NCBI RefSeq assembly: GCF_013184805.1
Contig: NZ_JAATNG010000001.1
Span: 2,170,001 to 2,234,000, forward strand
DNA length: 64,000 nucleotides
Reading direction: 5' to 3'
DNA from: Pseudoruegeria sp. HB172150
GTDB taxonomy: Bacteria; Pseudomonadota; Alphaproteobacteria; Rhodobacterales; Rhodobacteraceae
Shown: positions 10,453 through 19,376 of the stretch, one piece after another
Layout of the letters: each line of letters opens with the position of its first letter
How positions within the stretch are numbered: the stretch's first letter is position 1
Notes under the pieces: model-generated
What the model was told of the DNA's origin: nothing
The model's input: only the letters and a program-made list of their open reading frames with translations
Databases searched by the model: none
Position numbers and translations under genes: made by a program

Positions 10453-12105
10453 ATGAGCGTTGTGTCAAAAACAAATCTCAACCCACTGTTTCTGTATAAC
10501 CTTTCTACATATCGGGGGACGCGCTTCGCTGATGTTCTTGCCGCACCCGGACCGGATTACCGCGTTCTCGGCCTCGGCGGCGACGACACCCTGACCAGCT
10601 TTTTCAACCGTACATTCCTATTGGGCGATAAGGGAAACGACAGCCTGACCACGGAGCTGACCATCGACGATTTTGGCGTCGAACCGCTGGAAGTCGTCGC
10701 CGTTCAAAGTGGCGGATGGGGCCGCGACAGCCTGTCGGCATATCTGGACGTTACAGCCGATGAGAGCGTTTCGACCTGGATTGTGCAGGACGGCGGCCCC
10801 GGCGACGATGTCATCAACGCGTCTAGTATCGTGGATAGCTACGGTGACGAGGTCAGCATCATCAACAAGATATGCGGCGGATTTGGGAATGATATCATCG
10901 ATGTCCTCGCCCTAAGCGACGGCCCACCCGGGTCGAGCTTTCTCTACAACGAGGTGAATGGCGGACACGGGAACGATACGATTACCGTCATCGCCGATGG
11001 CGACTTCGACGGCTCCGACAGCACAGCGATCAACAAGGTCTGGGGCGGTTTCGGAGATGACGTGATCGACGCAACTGCGATCGTCGAGTCAAATTCTCCC
11101 AACCTGGCAGCCAACTACCTCTTCGGGCAGGGAGGCAACGATCGGATCAGCGCCTTCGTTCATACCGACTCAAACGGCGCCACGCCGATCGGATTGAACT
11201 GGATCAACGGTGGAAGCGGCAATGACATCATCCATGCCGAGCATTCGACTGATGGAGAGAACTTCATCACCGACGTGACCAATGAAGTTTACGGCGGAAC
11301 CGGAGGCGACGAAGTCACGGCATACATCCTGGCACTCGCCGAGGAAGATGCCTTCGCAGCCAACAAGCTTTACGGAGGGCATGCCGACGACGTGATGGCG
11401 GCCTGGATCGAGGCCGTCGCAGATGGTACCGCCGAGGCAACGAACACGCTCAGCGGCGGCAAGGGCAATGACGTCCTGACCGCCTGGGCTTCGGCACTGA
11501 ATTCCTTTGGCACATCGAGTACGGCCTTTGCGCTGAACCTTTTGGAGGGGGGGCGTGACAATGACACGCTCGAGGCGACGATTGCCCCCGGCTCCAATGG
11601 CAGAAGCGAGCTATATGGCGGGAACGGCAATGACAGCCTGAGCGTCGTGGGCGGGGACGGAAATATCCTGGACGGCGGGGTGGGCGACGACACAGTTACC
11701 GGTGGCGACTACCAGGACTTGCTGATCGGTGGGAAAGGCGAAGACGCGCTCGAGGGCGGACTGGGCGACGACGAATACTGCGGCGGTGCCGATGCCGACA
11801 CTTTTGTTTTCACGGCCGCCGAGGATCAGGGTATCGAGACACTGCAGGACTTCAACAGGACCCAGGATCGGCTGCGTTTTCTGGACGTCGACGATTTCGG
11901 GATGCAGGGGCTTGTCGATGACCTCGATCTTATTGCGAGTTTCGCAGACAGTGGACCGGGCGGCAATGTCGAAGTGACGCTCAACTCTGGAACCGTACTG
12001 ACCTTTGTCGGGCTGGGAACCGGAACTGTCGACAGCTTTGCGGATCTTGTCGACGATCCCATGGCTCAATTGTTGGGTGCGAGCGATCCGCTGATGATGA
12101 CCTGA
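10453..12105 (+). CDS. RTX-like calcium-binding protein with long-period repeats
   Basis: A 550-residue acidic protein with no signal peptide, as expected for type I secretion. At least a dozen RTX-type nonapeptide cores (GGxGNDxI/L) are present, but through residues 100-400 they stand singly, separated by 35-45 residue inserts that begin with an IxAxx strand and end in an Asn-Lys/Leu just before the next core (for example NKVWGGFGDDVIDATAI and NEVYGGTGGDEVTAYIL). Only residues 390-450 show closely packed repeats (LYGGNGNDSL, LDGGVGDDTV, LIGGKGEDAL). The C terminus has the usual post-repeat block GADADTFVFT then DRLRFLDVD. Role is unknown; export would need a TolC-type transporter not seen here. 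AGGAGA precedes the start. Confidence 0.85.
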   Translation: MSVVSKTNLNPLFLYNLSTYRGTRFADVLAAPGPDYRVLGLGGDDTLTSFFNRTFLLGDKGNDSLTTELTIDDFGVEPLEVVAVQSGGWGRDSLSAYLDVTADESVSTWIVQDGGPGDDVINASSIVDSYGDEVSIINKICGGFGNDIIDVLALSDGPPGSSFLYNEVNGGHGNDTITVIADGDFDGSDSTAINKVWGGFGDDVIDATAIVESNSPNLAANYLFGQGGNDRISAFVHTDSNGATPIGLNWINGGSGNDIIHAEHSTDGENFITDVTNEVYGGTGGDEVTAYILALAEEDAFAANKLYGGHADDVMAAWIEAVADGTAEATNTLSGGKGNDVLTAWASALNSFGTSSTAFALNLLEGGRDNDTLEATIAPGSNGRSELYGGNGNDSLSVVGGDGNILDGGVGDDTVTGGDYQDLLIGGKGEDALEGGLGDDEYCGGADADTFVFTAAEDQGIETLQDFNRTQDRLRFLDVDDFGMQGLVDDLDLIASFADSGPGGNVEVTLNSGTVLTFVGLGTGTVDSFADLVDDPMAQLLGASDPLMMT

Positions 12106-12182
12106 GAGCTAGCCAGTAATCGCCGACACAGGCACGGGGCGGCCCTGTGCCGCCTCGGTTGCGCCGGGTATTAGGCTCTCAG
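12102..12182. other. Long imperfect hairpin between RTX gene and zapA
   Basis: CTGAGAGC at 12102-12109 and GCTCTCAG at 12175-12182 are exact complements closing an 81-base region; inside, GGCAC-GGGGC (12132-12141) pairs with GCCCTGTGCC just after it. The left arm overlaps the RTX stop codon. There is no T tract, so it is a poor standard terminator. On the minus strand it lies just downstream of zapA, where the 6S RNA gene often sits in proteobacteria, but the visible fold is shorter than 6S RNA. Nature unknown. Confidence 0.35.
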
Positions 12183-12227
12183 AGTGTCAATCGCGGGCGT
12201 TCTGTACACTGCGGTTGCCCAGCGTCT

Positions 12228-12656
12228 TTACTGCCCGACGACGGCTCCGACTTTTTTCTCGTCGACGCGCGAGGCGATGCGCTCGGCGCGGGCAGCGAGT
12301 TGCGCAAGGGCATCTTCCAGACCATCGGGAAGCACTTCGACCTCGATCCGCTCGGGCTCCGGAACCGCCGCCGGCGCGGCCTCTGCCCCATTCCGAGCGC
12401 GTTCGAGTTCCGCGGACAGGGCCGCCACCCTGGCCTCGGCTTCGCGCAGCTGTTCTTCCATTCCGGCCGTCTTGTCTGCCAGCATCAGCCCCGCCATTAG
12501 GAGCATCCGGCTCTCCGGCAGTCGCGAGACCTGGCCTGACAACGCTGCCGCCTCTGTATCCAAGAGACCTGCAGCAGAGTGCAGGTACTGCTCTTCGCCT
12601 TCCTGGCAGGCAACCGCGTAATCGCGCCCGCCGATCGTGATCTTGACCTCAGGCAT
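12228..12656 (-). CDS. zapA: Cell division protein ZapA
   Basis: A 142-residue ZapA. The N-terminal domain (VKITIGGRDYAVACQEGEEQ) is the FtsZ-binding part; residues 60-95 form the coiled coil used for tetramerisation (LADKTAGMEEQLREAEARVA). ZapA bundles FtsZ filaments at the division site. A longer C-terminal extension, rich in Ala, Pro and Glu, goes beyond the compact enterobacterial protein and is common in Rhodobacteraceae. Its start overlaps the preceding coiled-coil gene by eight bases, so the two are translationally coupled. The operon is divergent from tkt. Confidence 0.92.
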   Translation of the reverse strand: MPEVKITIGGRDYAVACQEGEEQYLHSAAGLLDTEAAALSGQVSRLPESRMLLMAGLMLADKTAGMEEQLREAEARVAALSAELERARNGAEAAPAAVPEPERIEVEVLPDGLEDALAQLAARAERIASRVDEKKVGAVVGQ

Positions 12657-13137
12657 CGCGGGCCTCCTCCAGCATCGGCTTCAGTTGGCCGAGGATCGTG
12701 TCCATCTCTGCCCGGTCGCCGTCTCGTGCAACCCGCAAACCTTCCAACTCGGACATCATCGCCTGATTGATGAGGTGGGGCTCAGTGACGCCGGCTTCTG
12801 CCGCCTCACGCAGCGCCTGGATCGACTGACGCAGCTGGGTATTCGTGCGCCGCATTCTTTGCGCCTGGATTTCCGCGTCGCCCAGCTCGCGTTTCAGCTG
12901 GTCGATTTCAAGCTTGCTCTGACGTTCGATCTTTTCCAGTTTCTCGCGCTGCGACTTCAACCGCTCTTCCAGTTGTGCGCTCGCCTCGCGTTCGGCCTGC
13001 AGTCCTTCCTGAAGCCGCGCGAATTCCTCGGGGTCTATCTGGGCGCCGCTCGAAGGGGCCTCCAGTTCCTCGACACCGCCGGCGATCCGCTCCAGCGCTT
13101 CACGCAGCCGACGCTGCAGTTCCGCGATTTCCGTCAT
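12649..13137 (-). CDS. Coiled-coil protein encoded upstream of zapA
   Basis: A 162-residue, highly charged protein in which residues 1-110 are predicted heptad-rich coiled coil (stretches such as LQAEREASAQLEERLKSQRE). The C-terminal 50 residues (TEPHLINQAMMSELEGLRVA) look globular. No known domain was recognised. It overlaps zapA by eight bases and shares its operon; a role in septum or FtsZ-ring organisation together with ZapA is a reasonable inference, not shown. The start at 13137 lies in the divergent region facing tkt. Confidence 0.8.
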   Translation of the reverse strand: MTEIAELQRRLREALERIAGGVEELEAPSSGAQIDPEEFARLQEGLQAEREASAQLEERLKSQREKLEKIERQSKLEIDQLKRELGDAEIQAQRMRRTNTQLRQSIQALREAAEAGVTEPHLINQAMMSELEGLRVARDGDRAEMDTILGQLKPMLEEARDA

Positions 13138-13358
13138 TTAATCTCCCGCTTTCGCTTCGCCTTGTAACGCATTCCGCCAAGACCAAAATTCGGCCCGGCG
13201 AATCGCGCGCCAGCGCGTTTTCCGGCAATTCTAGCCAAGCGTATCCCGAATTGCTGCCCCTCATTTCCAGCCAATGCTTTACGGGGCGTGCTTGAACTCC
13301 GCCGCAACGCTGCTATGACCCGCCGAAACCACGCCGAGACGGAAAGGACCCTCCGCAG

Positions 13359-15374
13359 ATGGACATCGCCGCGCTCAAGGAACAGCACCCCGATCACTGG
13401 AAAATGGCCTGCGCCATCCGTGCCCTGGCCATGGATGCCGTTGCCGCCGCCAATTCCGGCCATTCCGGCATGCCAATGGGCATGGCAGACATTGCGACGG
13501 TCCTGTTCGGCAAGCACCTGAAATTCGACGCCGCGAACCCCGAATGGCCAGATCGCGACCGGTTCATCGTGTCGAACGGCCACGGCTCGATGCTGCTTTA
13601 CGCCCTTCTCTACCTGACCGGGAACCCCGAGATCACGCTGGAAGAGATCAAGAACTTCCGCCAACTCGGCGCCAAAACCGCCGGCCATCCGGAGAACTTC
13701 CTTGCCCAGGGCATCGAGGTGACAACTGGCCCGCTTGGCCAGGGCATCTCCAATTCGGTTGGTTTCGCCATCGCCGAGGAAGTGCAGCGCGCGCGCTATG
13801 GCAAAAAGGTGGTCGATCACTATACCTATGTATTCGCTGGCGACGGCTGCCTAATGGAAGGCATAAGTCACGAAGCAATCGCTCTGGCCGGGCGCAACCA
13901 GCTAGGCAGGCTGATCGTCTGCTTCGATGACAACTCGATCACCATCGACGGCAACGTCGATCTTGCCGACACCACCGACCAGGTGAAGCGGTTCGAAGCA
14001 GCCGGATGGCATGTACAAGCAATTGACGGGCATGATCCTGACGCAATCGACACGGCGCTGATTGAGGCGAAAAAATCGCCGAAACCGTCGATGATTGCCT
14101 GCAAAACCCATATCGCGCTGGGGTCTTCTGCGCAGGACACCGCGAAGGGGCACGGCGCGTTGACGGATGCAAAGTTGATTGCGGACACGAAATCCGCCTA
14201 TGGCTGGGATTACGGCCCGTTCGACGTACCTGCCGACATCAAATCCGCCTGGGAAGAATTCGGCGCGCGTGGCGCATCCGAGCGGAAAGCCTGGATTGAA
14301 CGCTTTGGAACACTCTCCACCGGAAAACAGGCGCAATTCGAGCGTGAATTGTCCGGCGTCGTGCCGCCCAAGCTGTCTTCTGCCCTGCGCAAATTCAAGA
14401 AGGAGATGTCGGAAGAAGCGCCTAAACTGGCGACCCGCGCCGCTTCCCAGAAGGCGCTGGAAGTCATCAACCCGATCCTGCAGGAAACCATCGGCGGCTC
14501 GGCCGACCTGACCGGATCGAACAACACCGACACACCGGATCTCGGCGTCTTCGGACCAGATAATCGCAAGGGCCGCTACATCCACTACGGCGTACGTGAA
14601 CACGGCATGGCCGCAGCCATGAATGGCATGGCGCTGCATGGCGGGGTGAAGCCGTACGGCGGCACGTTCTTCTGCTTCACCGACTATGCGCGGCCGTCGA
14701 TGCGGCTTTCGGCATTGTCGCATATCGGCGTCACTTACGTGATGACCCATGACTCCATCGGCCTGGGCGAGGACGGCCCGACCCACCAGCCCGTCGAGCA
14801 TCTTGCCATCGTGCGCGCAACGCCCAACACGCTGGTGATCCGTCCTGCCGATATCATCGAGACAGCCGAGGCCTGGGAAATCGCGATGATGCAGAAGAAT
14901 CGCCCGACGGTACTGGTACTGACCCGACAGGGCCTGCCGACCGTACGCACCCAGCACAAGACAAAGAACTTGGTCTCGCAGGGGGCCTATGTGCTGGCGG
15001 AGGCGGAGGGCAAACGTCAGGTGATCCTGCTCGCGACCGGATCCGAGATTTCTGTCGCGCTGAAAGCCCGCGACACGCTTCAGGCTGAAGGGATCGGCAC
15101 CCGCATCGTGTCAATGCCCAGCTTCGAGTTGTTCGCTGAACAGGACGACGCCTACCGTCGGCGCATCCTGCCCGGCGGAGCGGTCCGCGTCGGCATAGAG
15201 GCAGGGGTCCGCCAGGGATGGGACCGCTGGCTGCTGGGCGAGCGCGGCCGTGAAGCCAAGGCAGATTTCGTGGGCATGTCCAGCTTCGGCGCGTCAGCAC
15301 CTGCGGGCGAGCTGTTCGAGCATTTCGGCATCACGCCCGAAGCGACCGTCGAAAAGGTCAAGGCGCTTCTCTGA
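13359..15374 (+). CDS. tkt: Transketolase
   Basis: Transketolase moves two-carbon ketol units between sugar phosphates in the pentose phosphate pathway using thiamine diphosphate. The 671-residue length is standard. The cofactor motif begins at [13 protein letters not shown] and ends about 28 residues later in [10 protein letters not shown]; the pyrimidine domain shows the catalytic glutamate region [20 protein letters not shown], and the invariant [14 protein letters not shown] is present. The start ATG at 13359 follows GACCCTCCGCAG, a modest ribosome site. It is divergent from the zapA operon, and a stem-loop follows the stop. The next two genes (47 aa protein, gap) are a common neighbourhood in Rhodobacteraceae. 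Confidence 0.97.
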   Translation: MDIAALKEQHPDHWKMACAIRALAMDAVAAANSGHSGMPMGMADIATVLFGKHLKFDAANPEWPDRDRFIVSNGHGSMLLYALLYLTGNPEITLEEIKNFRQLGAKTAGHPENFLAQGIEVTTGPLGQGISNSVGFAIAEEVQRARYGKKVVDHYTYVFAGDGCLMEGISHEAIALAGRNQLGRLIVCFDDNSITIDGNVDLADTTDQVKRFEAAGWHVQAIDGHDPDAIDTALIEAKKSPKPSMIACKTHIALGSSAQDTAKGHGALTDAKLIADTKSAYGWDYGPFDVPADIKSAWEEFGARGASERKAWIERFGTLSTGKQAQFERELSGVVPPKLSSALRKFKKEMSEEAPKLATRAASQKALEVINPILQETIGGSADLTGSNNTDTPDLGVFGPDNRKGRYIHYGVREHGMAAAMNGMALHGGVKPYGGTFFCFTDYARPSMRLSALSHIGVTYVMTHDSIGLGEDGPTHQPVEHLAIVRATPNTLVIRPADIIETAEAWEIAMMQKNRPTVLVLTRQGLPTVRTQHKTKNLVSQGAYVLAEAEGKRQVILLATGSEISVALKARDTLQAEGIGTRIVSMPSFELFAEQDDAYRRRILPGGAVRVGIEAGVRQGWDRWLLGERGREAKADFVGMSSFGASAPAGELFEHFGITPEATVEKVKALL

Positions 15375-15407
15375 CGGCCGCACCTGCGCGCTCAGAAAGA
15401 CCAGATA

Positions 15408-15441
15408 AAAGGGCCGGGTCACGCAAGTGGTCCGGCCCTTT
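15408..15441 (+). terminator. Stem-loop after tkt
   Basis: AAAGGGCCGG (15408-15417) pairs perfectly with CCGGCCCTTT (15432-15441) around a 14-base loop. The T run is only three, so termination strength is uncertain. Confidence 0.75.
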
Positions 15442-15512
15442 AGGTTACCGGCTTGCTCCCGGTTGCCGCAATCGCCTATCTCGTCATCAGCTCGAAGAGA
15501 TCAGAACCTGTC

Positions 15513-15656
15513 ATGTCCAATCGCGTCGCCATCGGCCTCGGCCTCTGTATCATTGCCTTCCTGGTCTACGACGCGACGATGAGGGACTGGGAGATGAGCC
15601 TCTATCTGGGGCGCAAGGGAATGGATTTCATCGAATACCTGGCCTTCTGGCGCTAA
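15513..15656 (+). CDS. Small membrane mini-protein between tkt and gap
   Basis: The preferred start at 15513 gives 47 residues: [20 protein letters not shown] as one transmembrane helix, then a conserved-looking tail ending [18 protein letters not shown] longer frame from 15453 exists but its first 20 residues look like noise and the 15453 start would sit right after the tkt stem-loop. Proteins of this size with the same GxKxxDxIEWLAFWR-like ending are, to my knowledge, common upstream of gap in Rhodobacteraceae. Function is unknown; co-transcription with gap is possible (79-base gap). Confidence 0.65.
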   Translation: MSNRVAIGLGLCIIAFLVYDATMRDWEMSLYLGRKGMDFIEYLAFWR

Positions 15657-15735
15657 CGGTTCCTCGCCCCGGTTGACCTTTGCCGGAAAAAGCCATTCAA
15701 CCATCTCAACGCATTGCAACCGAGAGGAGGTCTTC

Positions 15736-16737
15736 ATGGCCGTGAAAGTCGCAATCAACGGGTTTGGTCGAATTGGACGCAACGTACTGCGTGCCGTCAT
15801 CGAGTCGGGCCGCACCGATATAGAGGTCGTCGCCATCAACGACCTCGGCCCAGTCGAGACCAATGCACACCTCCTGCGCTATGACAGCGTGCACGGCCGT
15901 TTTCCCGGCACCGTAACCACCACCGAAGACACCATCGACGCCGGTCGCGGCCCGATGCGGGTCACTGCGATCCGCAACCCTGCCGACCTGCCGTGGAGCG
16001 ACGTCGACATCGTGATGGAATGCACCGGCATTTTCACATCGAAAGAAAAATGCGCGCCACACTTGGAAAACGGTTCCAAGCGTGTGCTGATCTCCGCCCC
16101 CGGCGCGGGTGCCGACAAGACCATCGTCTACGGCGTCAACCATGACGTTCTGACCAGCGACGATATAGTCGTGTCGAATGCATCCTGCACCACTAACTGC
16201 CTCGCCCCGGTTGCCTATGTCCTGAACAACGCCATCGGCATCAAGCGCGGCTTCATGACGACAATCCACTCCTATACCGGCGACCAACCGACGCTGGATA
16301 CGCTGCACAAGGACTTGTATCGCGCGCGCGCCGCGGCAATGAACCAGATACCCACGTCTACCGGTGCCGCCAAGGCCGTTGGCCTGGTGCTGCCGGAATT
16401 GAACGGCAAGCTCGACGGCGTTTCGATCCGGGTGCCGACGCCGAACGTTTCTGTCGTGGACCTGACCTTCGAATCCAACCGTGACACCACTGTCGAGGAA
16501 ATCAACGACGCCATCCGCGCCGCGGGTGATGGAGAGCTGAAGGGTATTCTGGGTTATACCGACGACAAACTGGTATCGATGGACTTCAATCACGATCCGC
16601 ATTCGTCGACCTTCGCCATGCCGGAGACAAAGGTCATGGACGGCAATTTCTGCCGCATCCTGACCTGGTATGACAACGAATGGGGCTTCTCCAACCGGAT
16701 GAGCGATACGGCCGTGGCAATGGGTAAGCTGCTCTGA
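15736..16737 (+). CDS. gap: Glyceraldehyde-3-phosphate dehydrogenase, type I
   Basis: The protein oxidises glyceraldehyde-3-phosphate to 1,3-bisphosphoglycerate in glycolysis and runs in reverse for gluconeogenesis. It has 333 residues. NAD-binding start [17 protein letters not shown] and the active-site segment [18 protein letters not shown] with catalytic cysteine are intact; the C-terminal [12 protein letters not shown] is typical. The start at 15736 follows GAGGAGG; an in-frame upstream ATG at 15673 would add residues without homology. Residue 33 region reads NDLGP, usual for NAD preference. A terminator follows. Confidence 0.97.
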   Translation: MAVKVAINGFGRIGRNVLRAVIESGRTDIEVVAINDLGPVETNAHLLRYDSVHGRFPGTVTTTEDTIDAGRGPMRVTAIRNPADLPWSDVDIVMECTGIFTSKEKCAPHLENGSKRVLISAPGAGADKTIVYGVNHDVLTSDDIVVSNASCTTNCLAPVAYVLNNAIGIKRGFMTTIHSYTGDQPTLDTLHKDLYRARAAAMNQIPTSTGAAKAVGLVLPELNGKLDGVSIRVPTPNVSVVDLTFESNRDTTVEEINDAIRAAGDGELKGILGYTDDKLVSMDFNHDPHSSTFAMPETKVMDGNFCRILTWYDNEWGFSNRMSDTAVAMGKLL

Positions 16738-16767
16738 AGGCAATTACTCCATTAAAAACAGCTATCC

Positions 16768-16795
16768 GGGCGCCTGCGAAAGCGGCGCCCATTTT
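16768..16795 (+). terminator. Rho-independent terminator after gap
   Basis: GGGCGCC (16768-16774) pairs with GGCGCCC (16784-16790) around a 9-base loop, then ATTTT. Confidence 0.8.
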
Positions 16796-16853
16796 CGTTG
16801 GCTGCGCATAAGTCACAGTTACTTACCGGTTTTTTCGCTGCATTGCAGAAACT

Positions 16854-16869
16854 GCATGACGGCACTGCA
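16854..16869 (+). promoter_or_regulatory. Candidate VtlR/LsrB box upstream of DUF1127 gene
   Basis: GCATGACGGCACTGCA fits GCATNNCGGCNNTGCR, the pattern also found before the sRNA candidate at 5217. The surrounding 16838-16870 contains two further CTGCA/TGCAG arms, giving several LysR-type T-N11-A possibilities. Binding is inferred. Confidence 0.5.
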
Positions 16870-16949
16870 GAAACTCGGCTTGTTCGACGCTAACATCGGG
16901 TCCAGATGTGGGTGGTGAAATTCAACACGCCCACAGAGAGAGAACTGAA

Positions 16950-17108
16950 ATGACCTTCTTTGAAAAAGTTCGCGCCACGCGCGAGAAGCGCAAGCTCTAC
17001 AACCGCACCGTCGCTGAAATCGAATCCCTGCCGCGCGACGTTGCCCTCGACCTCGGCATCTTTCCGGAAGACGCCCGCCGCATCGCCCGCGAAGCCGTTT
17101 ACGGCTAA
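16950..17108 (+). CDS. DUF1127 mini-protein
   Basis: A 52-residue basic protein: an N-terminal segment (FFEKVRATREKRKLYNRTVA) and the DUF1127 C-terminal signature (LPRDVALDLGIFPEDARRIA). Members in Agrobacterium and Rhodobacter bind RNA or influence RNA turnover and phosphate or stress responses, and several are direct VtlR targets. The candidate box at 16854 places this gene in the same predicted regulon as the sRNA at 5.25 kb. The ATG at 16950 follows GAGAGAGAA; an upstream frame from 16908 is less convincing. A terminator follows, so it is a single-gene unit. Confidence 0.85.
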   Translation: MTFFEKVRATREKRKLYNRTVAEIESLPRDVALDLGIFPEDARRIAREAVYG

Positions 17109-17163
17109 GGTTTATGACGCGGGGGGAGCATCGAAGTCAGAACAAGAGCAGAAACAGCCGCTG

Positions 17164-17190
17164 AAAGGCCGGACCCGCGTCCGGCCTTTT
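17164..17190 (+). terminator. Rho-independent terminator after DUF1127 gene
   Basis: AAAGGCCGGA (17164-17173) pairs perfectly with TCCGGCCTTT (17180-17189) around CCCGCG. It works in both directions and can also end the convergent marR gene, whose stop is at 17197. Confidence 0.9.
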
Positions 17191-17196
17191 CGATTC

Positions 17197-17664
17197 CTAG
17201 TCGTCCGCCAATCCATTGAGAACTCGCAGGTCGCTGCGCAGACGCTCCGGCCGTTCAAGATCTCCCAGCTGTTCGTCCAGCGCGTCATGTTCCGCGCGCC
17301 ATACTGGCATCGCCTGAACGAGCAGATCCCTGCCCGCATCCGTCAACGTCAGCCTTCTGCTGCGCGCATCGGATTCGTCCACATTTGTCTGGACCAGCCC
17401 ACGCCGCGTCAGCGGCTTCAGGGCCGCGGTTAGGGTCGTGCGGTCCATTGCCAGAATCGAAACTAGGTCGGAGATACGGGGCGGATCCGGTCGATTCAGC
17501 GAAGTGAGAAGTGAGAATTGCCCATTCGTCAGGCCGAAGGGACGCAGCGCTTCATCGAAACGACGCGCCAACGCACGTGCCGCGCGCTGTACATGCAGGC
17601 ACAGGCAGCGGTCGCGCACATCATGCGTCACCTCGATTGGCAGGTCTTCTCTCATGTTTGCCAT
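17197..17664 (-). CDS. MarR-family transcriptional regulator
   Basis: A 155-residue winged-helix protein. The DNA-binding part runs from about residue 45 to 110 (LTNGQFSLLTSL, MDRTTLTAALKPLTRRGLVQ, then the wing ESDARSRRLTLTDAGRDLL). The flanking helices make the dimer interface. Two cysteines (DRCLCLHV, near residue 20) could serve redox sensing, which is speculative. It is divergent from a VOC-family gene, with a perfect inverted repeat seven bases before its own start, so autoregulation and control of the VOC gene are likely. The ligand is unknown. Confidence 0.9.
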   Translation of the reverse strand: MANMREDLPIEVTHDVRDRCLCLHVQRAARALARRFDEALRPFGLTNGQFSLLTSLNRPDPPRISDLVSILAMDRTTLTAALKPLTRRGLVQTNVDESDARSRRLTLTDAGRDLLVQAMPVWRAEHDALDEQLGDLERPERLRSDLRVLNGLADD

Positions 17665-17670
17665 ATATAC

Positions 17671-17682
17671 GTTGACATCAAC
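17671..17682. promoter_or_regulatory. Inverted repeat in marR/VOC divergent region
   Basis: GTTGA-CA-TCAAC is a perfect palindrome-like site seven bases upstream of the marR start codon and about 100 bases before the VOC gene. Size and sequence fit a MarR dimer operator. Binding is inferred. Confidence 0.5.
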
Positions 17683-17781
17683 CTTACTATCAAGCAGCCT
17701 CTCCCCGAAAATGGTGTTTCACGGGGCTTCGGGCGCATTTGCCACAGGGCGCCGCCCGAAACAAACAGGGAGTTGAGAATA

Positions 17782-18213
17782 ATGGCTAGCCTGAGCAAGT
17801 CGGAACTGATGCGGGGCGTTCTGCCCTATCTTGCGATCAAGGATGCCGCAGATGCCATCAGTTTCTACAAGGTGGCCTTCGGCGCCGAAATGATCGGCGA
17901 ACCATACGCGGACGAGCAGGGCAAGATTATGAATGCCAGTCTCGCGATCAACGATGGCACCATAATGCTGATGGACAACAACGAAGCGTATGGCATTGCG
18001 TCGGCAAAAGGCGACCGAAGCATGACCCTGCAACTCGTTGTCGATGACGGCACTGCCTGGTGGAACCGGGCGCTGGAAGCCGGCTGCGAGGTTTCCCAGG
18101 AGTACAAGCTGGAATTCTGGGGCGACTATTACGGGCGGATACGGGATCCGTTCGGATTGGAATGGGCCATACTGGAGCCCGGGGAGGAGCACAGGGCACA
18201 AGCCGCGGAGTGA
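17782..18213 (+). CDS. VOC-family (glyoxalase/PhnB-like) protein
   Basis: A 143-residue protein of the vicinal-oxygen-chelate fold, PhnB-like branch: VLPYLAIKDAADAISFYKVA at the start and RDPFGLEWAILEP at the end, the usual paired beta-alpha-beta-beta-beta units. The final glutamate-containing strand is present, while the first-module histidine typical of true glyoxalases is not obvious. Members range from metal-dependent enzymes to binding proteins, so activity is unassigned. The start at 17782 follows GGGAGTTGAG. It is divergent from marR and likely under its control. Confidence 0.85.
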   Translation: MASLSKSELMRGVLPYLAIKDAADAISFYKVAFGAEMIGEPYADEQGKIMNASLAINDGTIMLMDNNEAYGIASAKGDRSMTLQLVVDDGTAWWNRALEAGCEVSQEYKLEFWGDYYGRIRDPFGLEWAILEPGEEHRAQAAE

Positions 18214-18315
18214 CGAGTCAGACCCGCCTGGCGTTTCGCGGCTTGAGTAAACCTGCGGTTAGGAAAAAATCTTGGTCTCGGTCTCGCCCGGTTGAACTGC
18301 AGCTTTCCGACGAAA

Positions 18316-18804
18316 TCACGCGAATTTCGCGTTAAGCCGCTCGCAGACGGCAGGTGTGACAAATTTCGAGACATCGCCGCCCAGGCGAGCGATTTCCTTC
18401 ACGAGTTTGGATGCGATGGCCTGATACTTGGCCTCCGCCATCAGGAACATGGTCTCGATCCCGTCGTCCAGCGCGCGGTTCATGCCGACCATCTGATATT
18501 CGTATTCGAAATCCGACACCGCGCGCAGGCCGCGGATGATGACCGAGGCGCCAACATCGCGGGCGCAGTCGATCAGGAGGTTCTCGAACGGGTGCACGAC
18601 GATCTCGGCCCCGTTGAAACGCACTGCCTCGACTTCCGGCTGGATCATCTCCACCCGTTCGTCGAGCGTGAACAGCGGACCCTTGTCGCGGTTGATTGCG
18701 ACACCAATGACCAGCCGGTCGACCAGTTTGGATGCGCGCTGGATGATGTCGATATGTCCAAGCGTCAGCGGGTCGAATGTGCCTGCATAAAGTCCGACGC
18801 GCAT
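18316..18804 (-). CDS. coaD: Phosphopantetheine adenylyltransferase
   Basis: CoaD transfers AMP from ATP to 4'-phosphopantetheine, the penultimate step of coenzyme A synthesis. The 162-residue protein begins with the nucleotidyltransferase motif GTFDPLTLGHIDII (HxGH) and has the family segment IIRGLRAVSDFEYEYQMVGM and the C-terminal ISSxxVKE-like part (ASKLVKEIARLGGDVSKFV). Length and layout are standard. It lies on the minus strand downstream of a CBS-domain gene; the 69-base gap allows either co-transcription or separate expression. Confidence 0.97.
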   Translation of the reverse strand: MRVGLYAGTFDPLTLGHIDIIQRASKLVDRLVIGVAINRDKGPLFTLDERVEMIQPEVEAVRFNGAEIVVHPFENLLIDCARDVGASVIIRGLRAVSDFEYEYQMVGMNRALDDGIETMFLMAEAKYQAIASKLVKEIARLGGDVSKFVTPAVCERLNAKFA

Positions 18805-18873
18805 GTTCCATCCCCCCCTTTGGTGGGCGCACGCAACAATATTGCGCGGAGAATTGCAAGTCGATTAGGGGCG

Positions 18874-19308
18874 TCAGTGCCCCATGATCATCCCTTCGAG
18901 GGCTTCCTTCTCCATCGACAGTTCGGACAAGCGGGCCTTGACCACGTCTCCTATGGAGATCAGGCCGGTCATTTCCGTGCCCGCCATTACTGGCATGTGC
19001 CGAAACCGACCCTCGGTCATCTTGGTCAGGACGCTTTCGCCGGTCTCGTCCGCCGTGCAGGTGACGAGATCCCTTGTCATCAGGTCTTCGACCGTATCGG
19101 CCAGACAACCGGAACCGCGCCGGCCTAGCTCGCGGACAATGTCGCGCTCGGACAGGATGCCGAGCGGAACCTTTCCATCAGTGGAAACGACCACGGCGCC
19201 GATCTTTTTCTGGGACATCATTTCAGCGGCGGCGGATACCAGCATACCTGGTGGAATGGTGATGACATCACCACTGGGTTTCGACTGTAGTATCTGATGG
19301 ACAAGCAT
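18874..19308 (-). CDS. CBS-domain pair protein
   Basis: A 144-residue protein made of two CBS motifs. Each contains the characteristic strand-helix-D pattern, e.g. IGAVVVSTDGKVPLGILSER and FRHMPVMAGTEMTGLISIGD. CBS pairs bind adenosine nucleotides and act as energy or redox sensors; stand-alone pairs like this have no fixed partner. The start at 19308 has a strong GGGAGGAAAG ribosome site; an in-frame ATG at 19329 is less likely. coaD lies downstream on the same strand. Confidence 0.9.
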   Translation of the reverse strand: MLVHQILQSKPSGDVITIPPGMLVSAAAEMMSQKKIGAVVVSTDGKVPLGILSERDIVRELGRRGSGCLADTVEDLMTRDLVTCTADETGESVLTKMTEGRFRHMPVMAGTEMTGLISIGDVVKARLSELSMEKEALEGMIMGH

Positions 19309-19376
19309 TAATCTTTCCTCCCGCCACAATTCCTGCTCGTTACCTTATCGCAGCGTCACGCCTGCGGTGCGACCTG

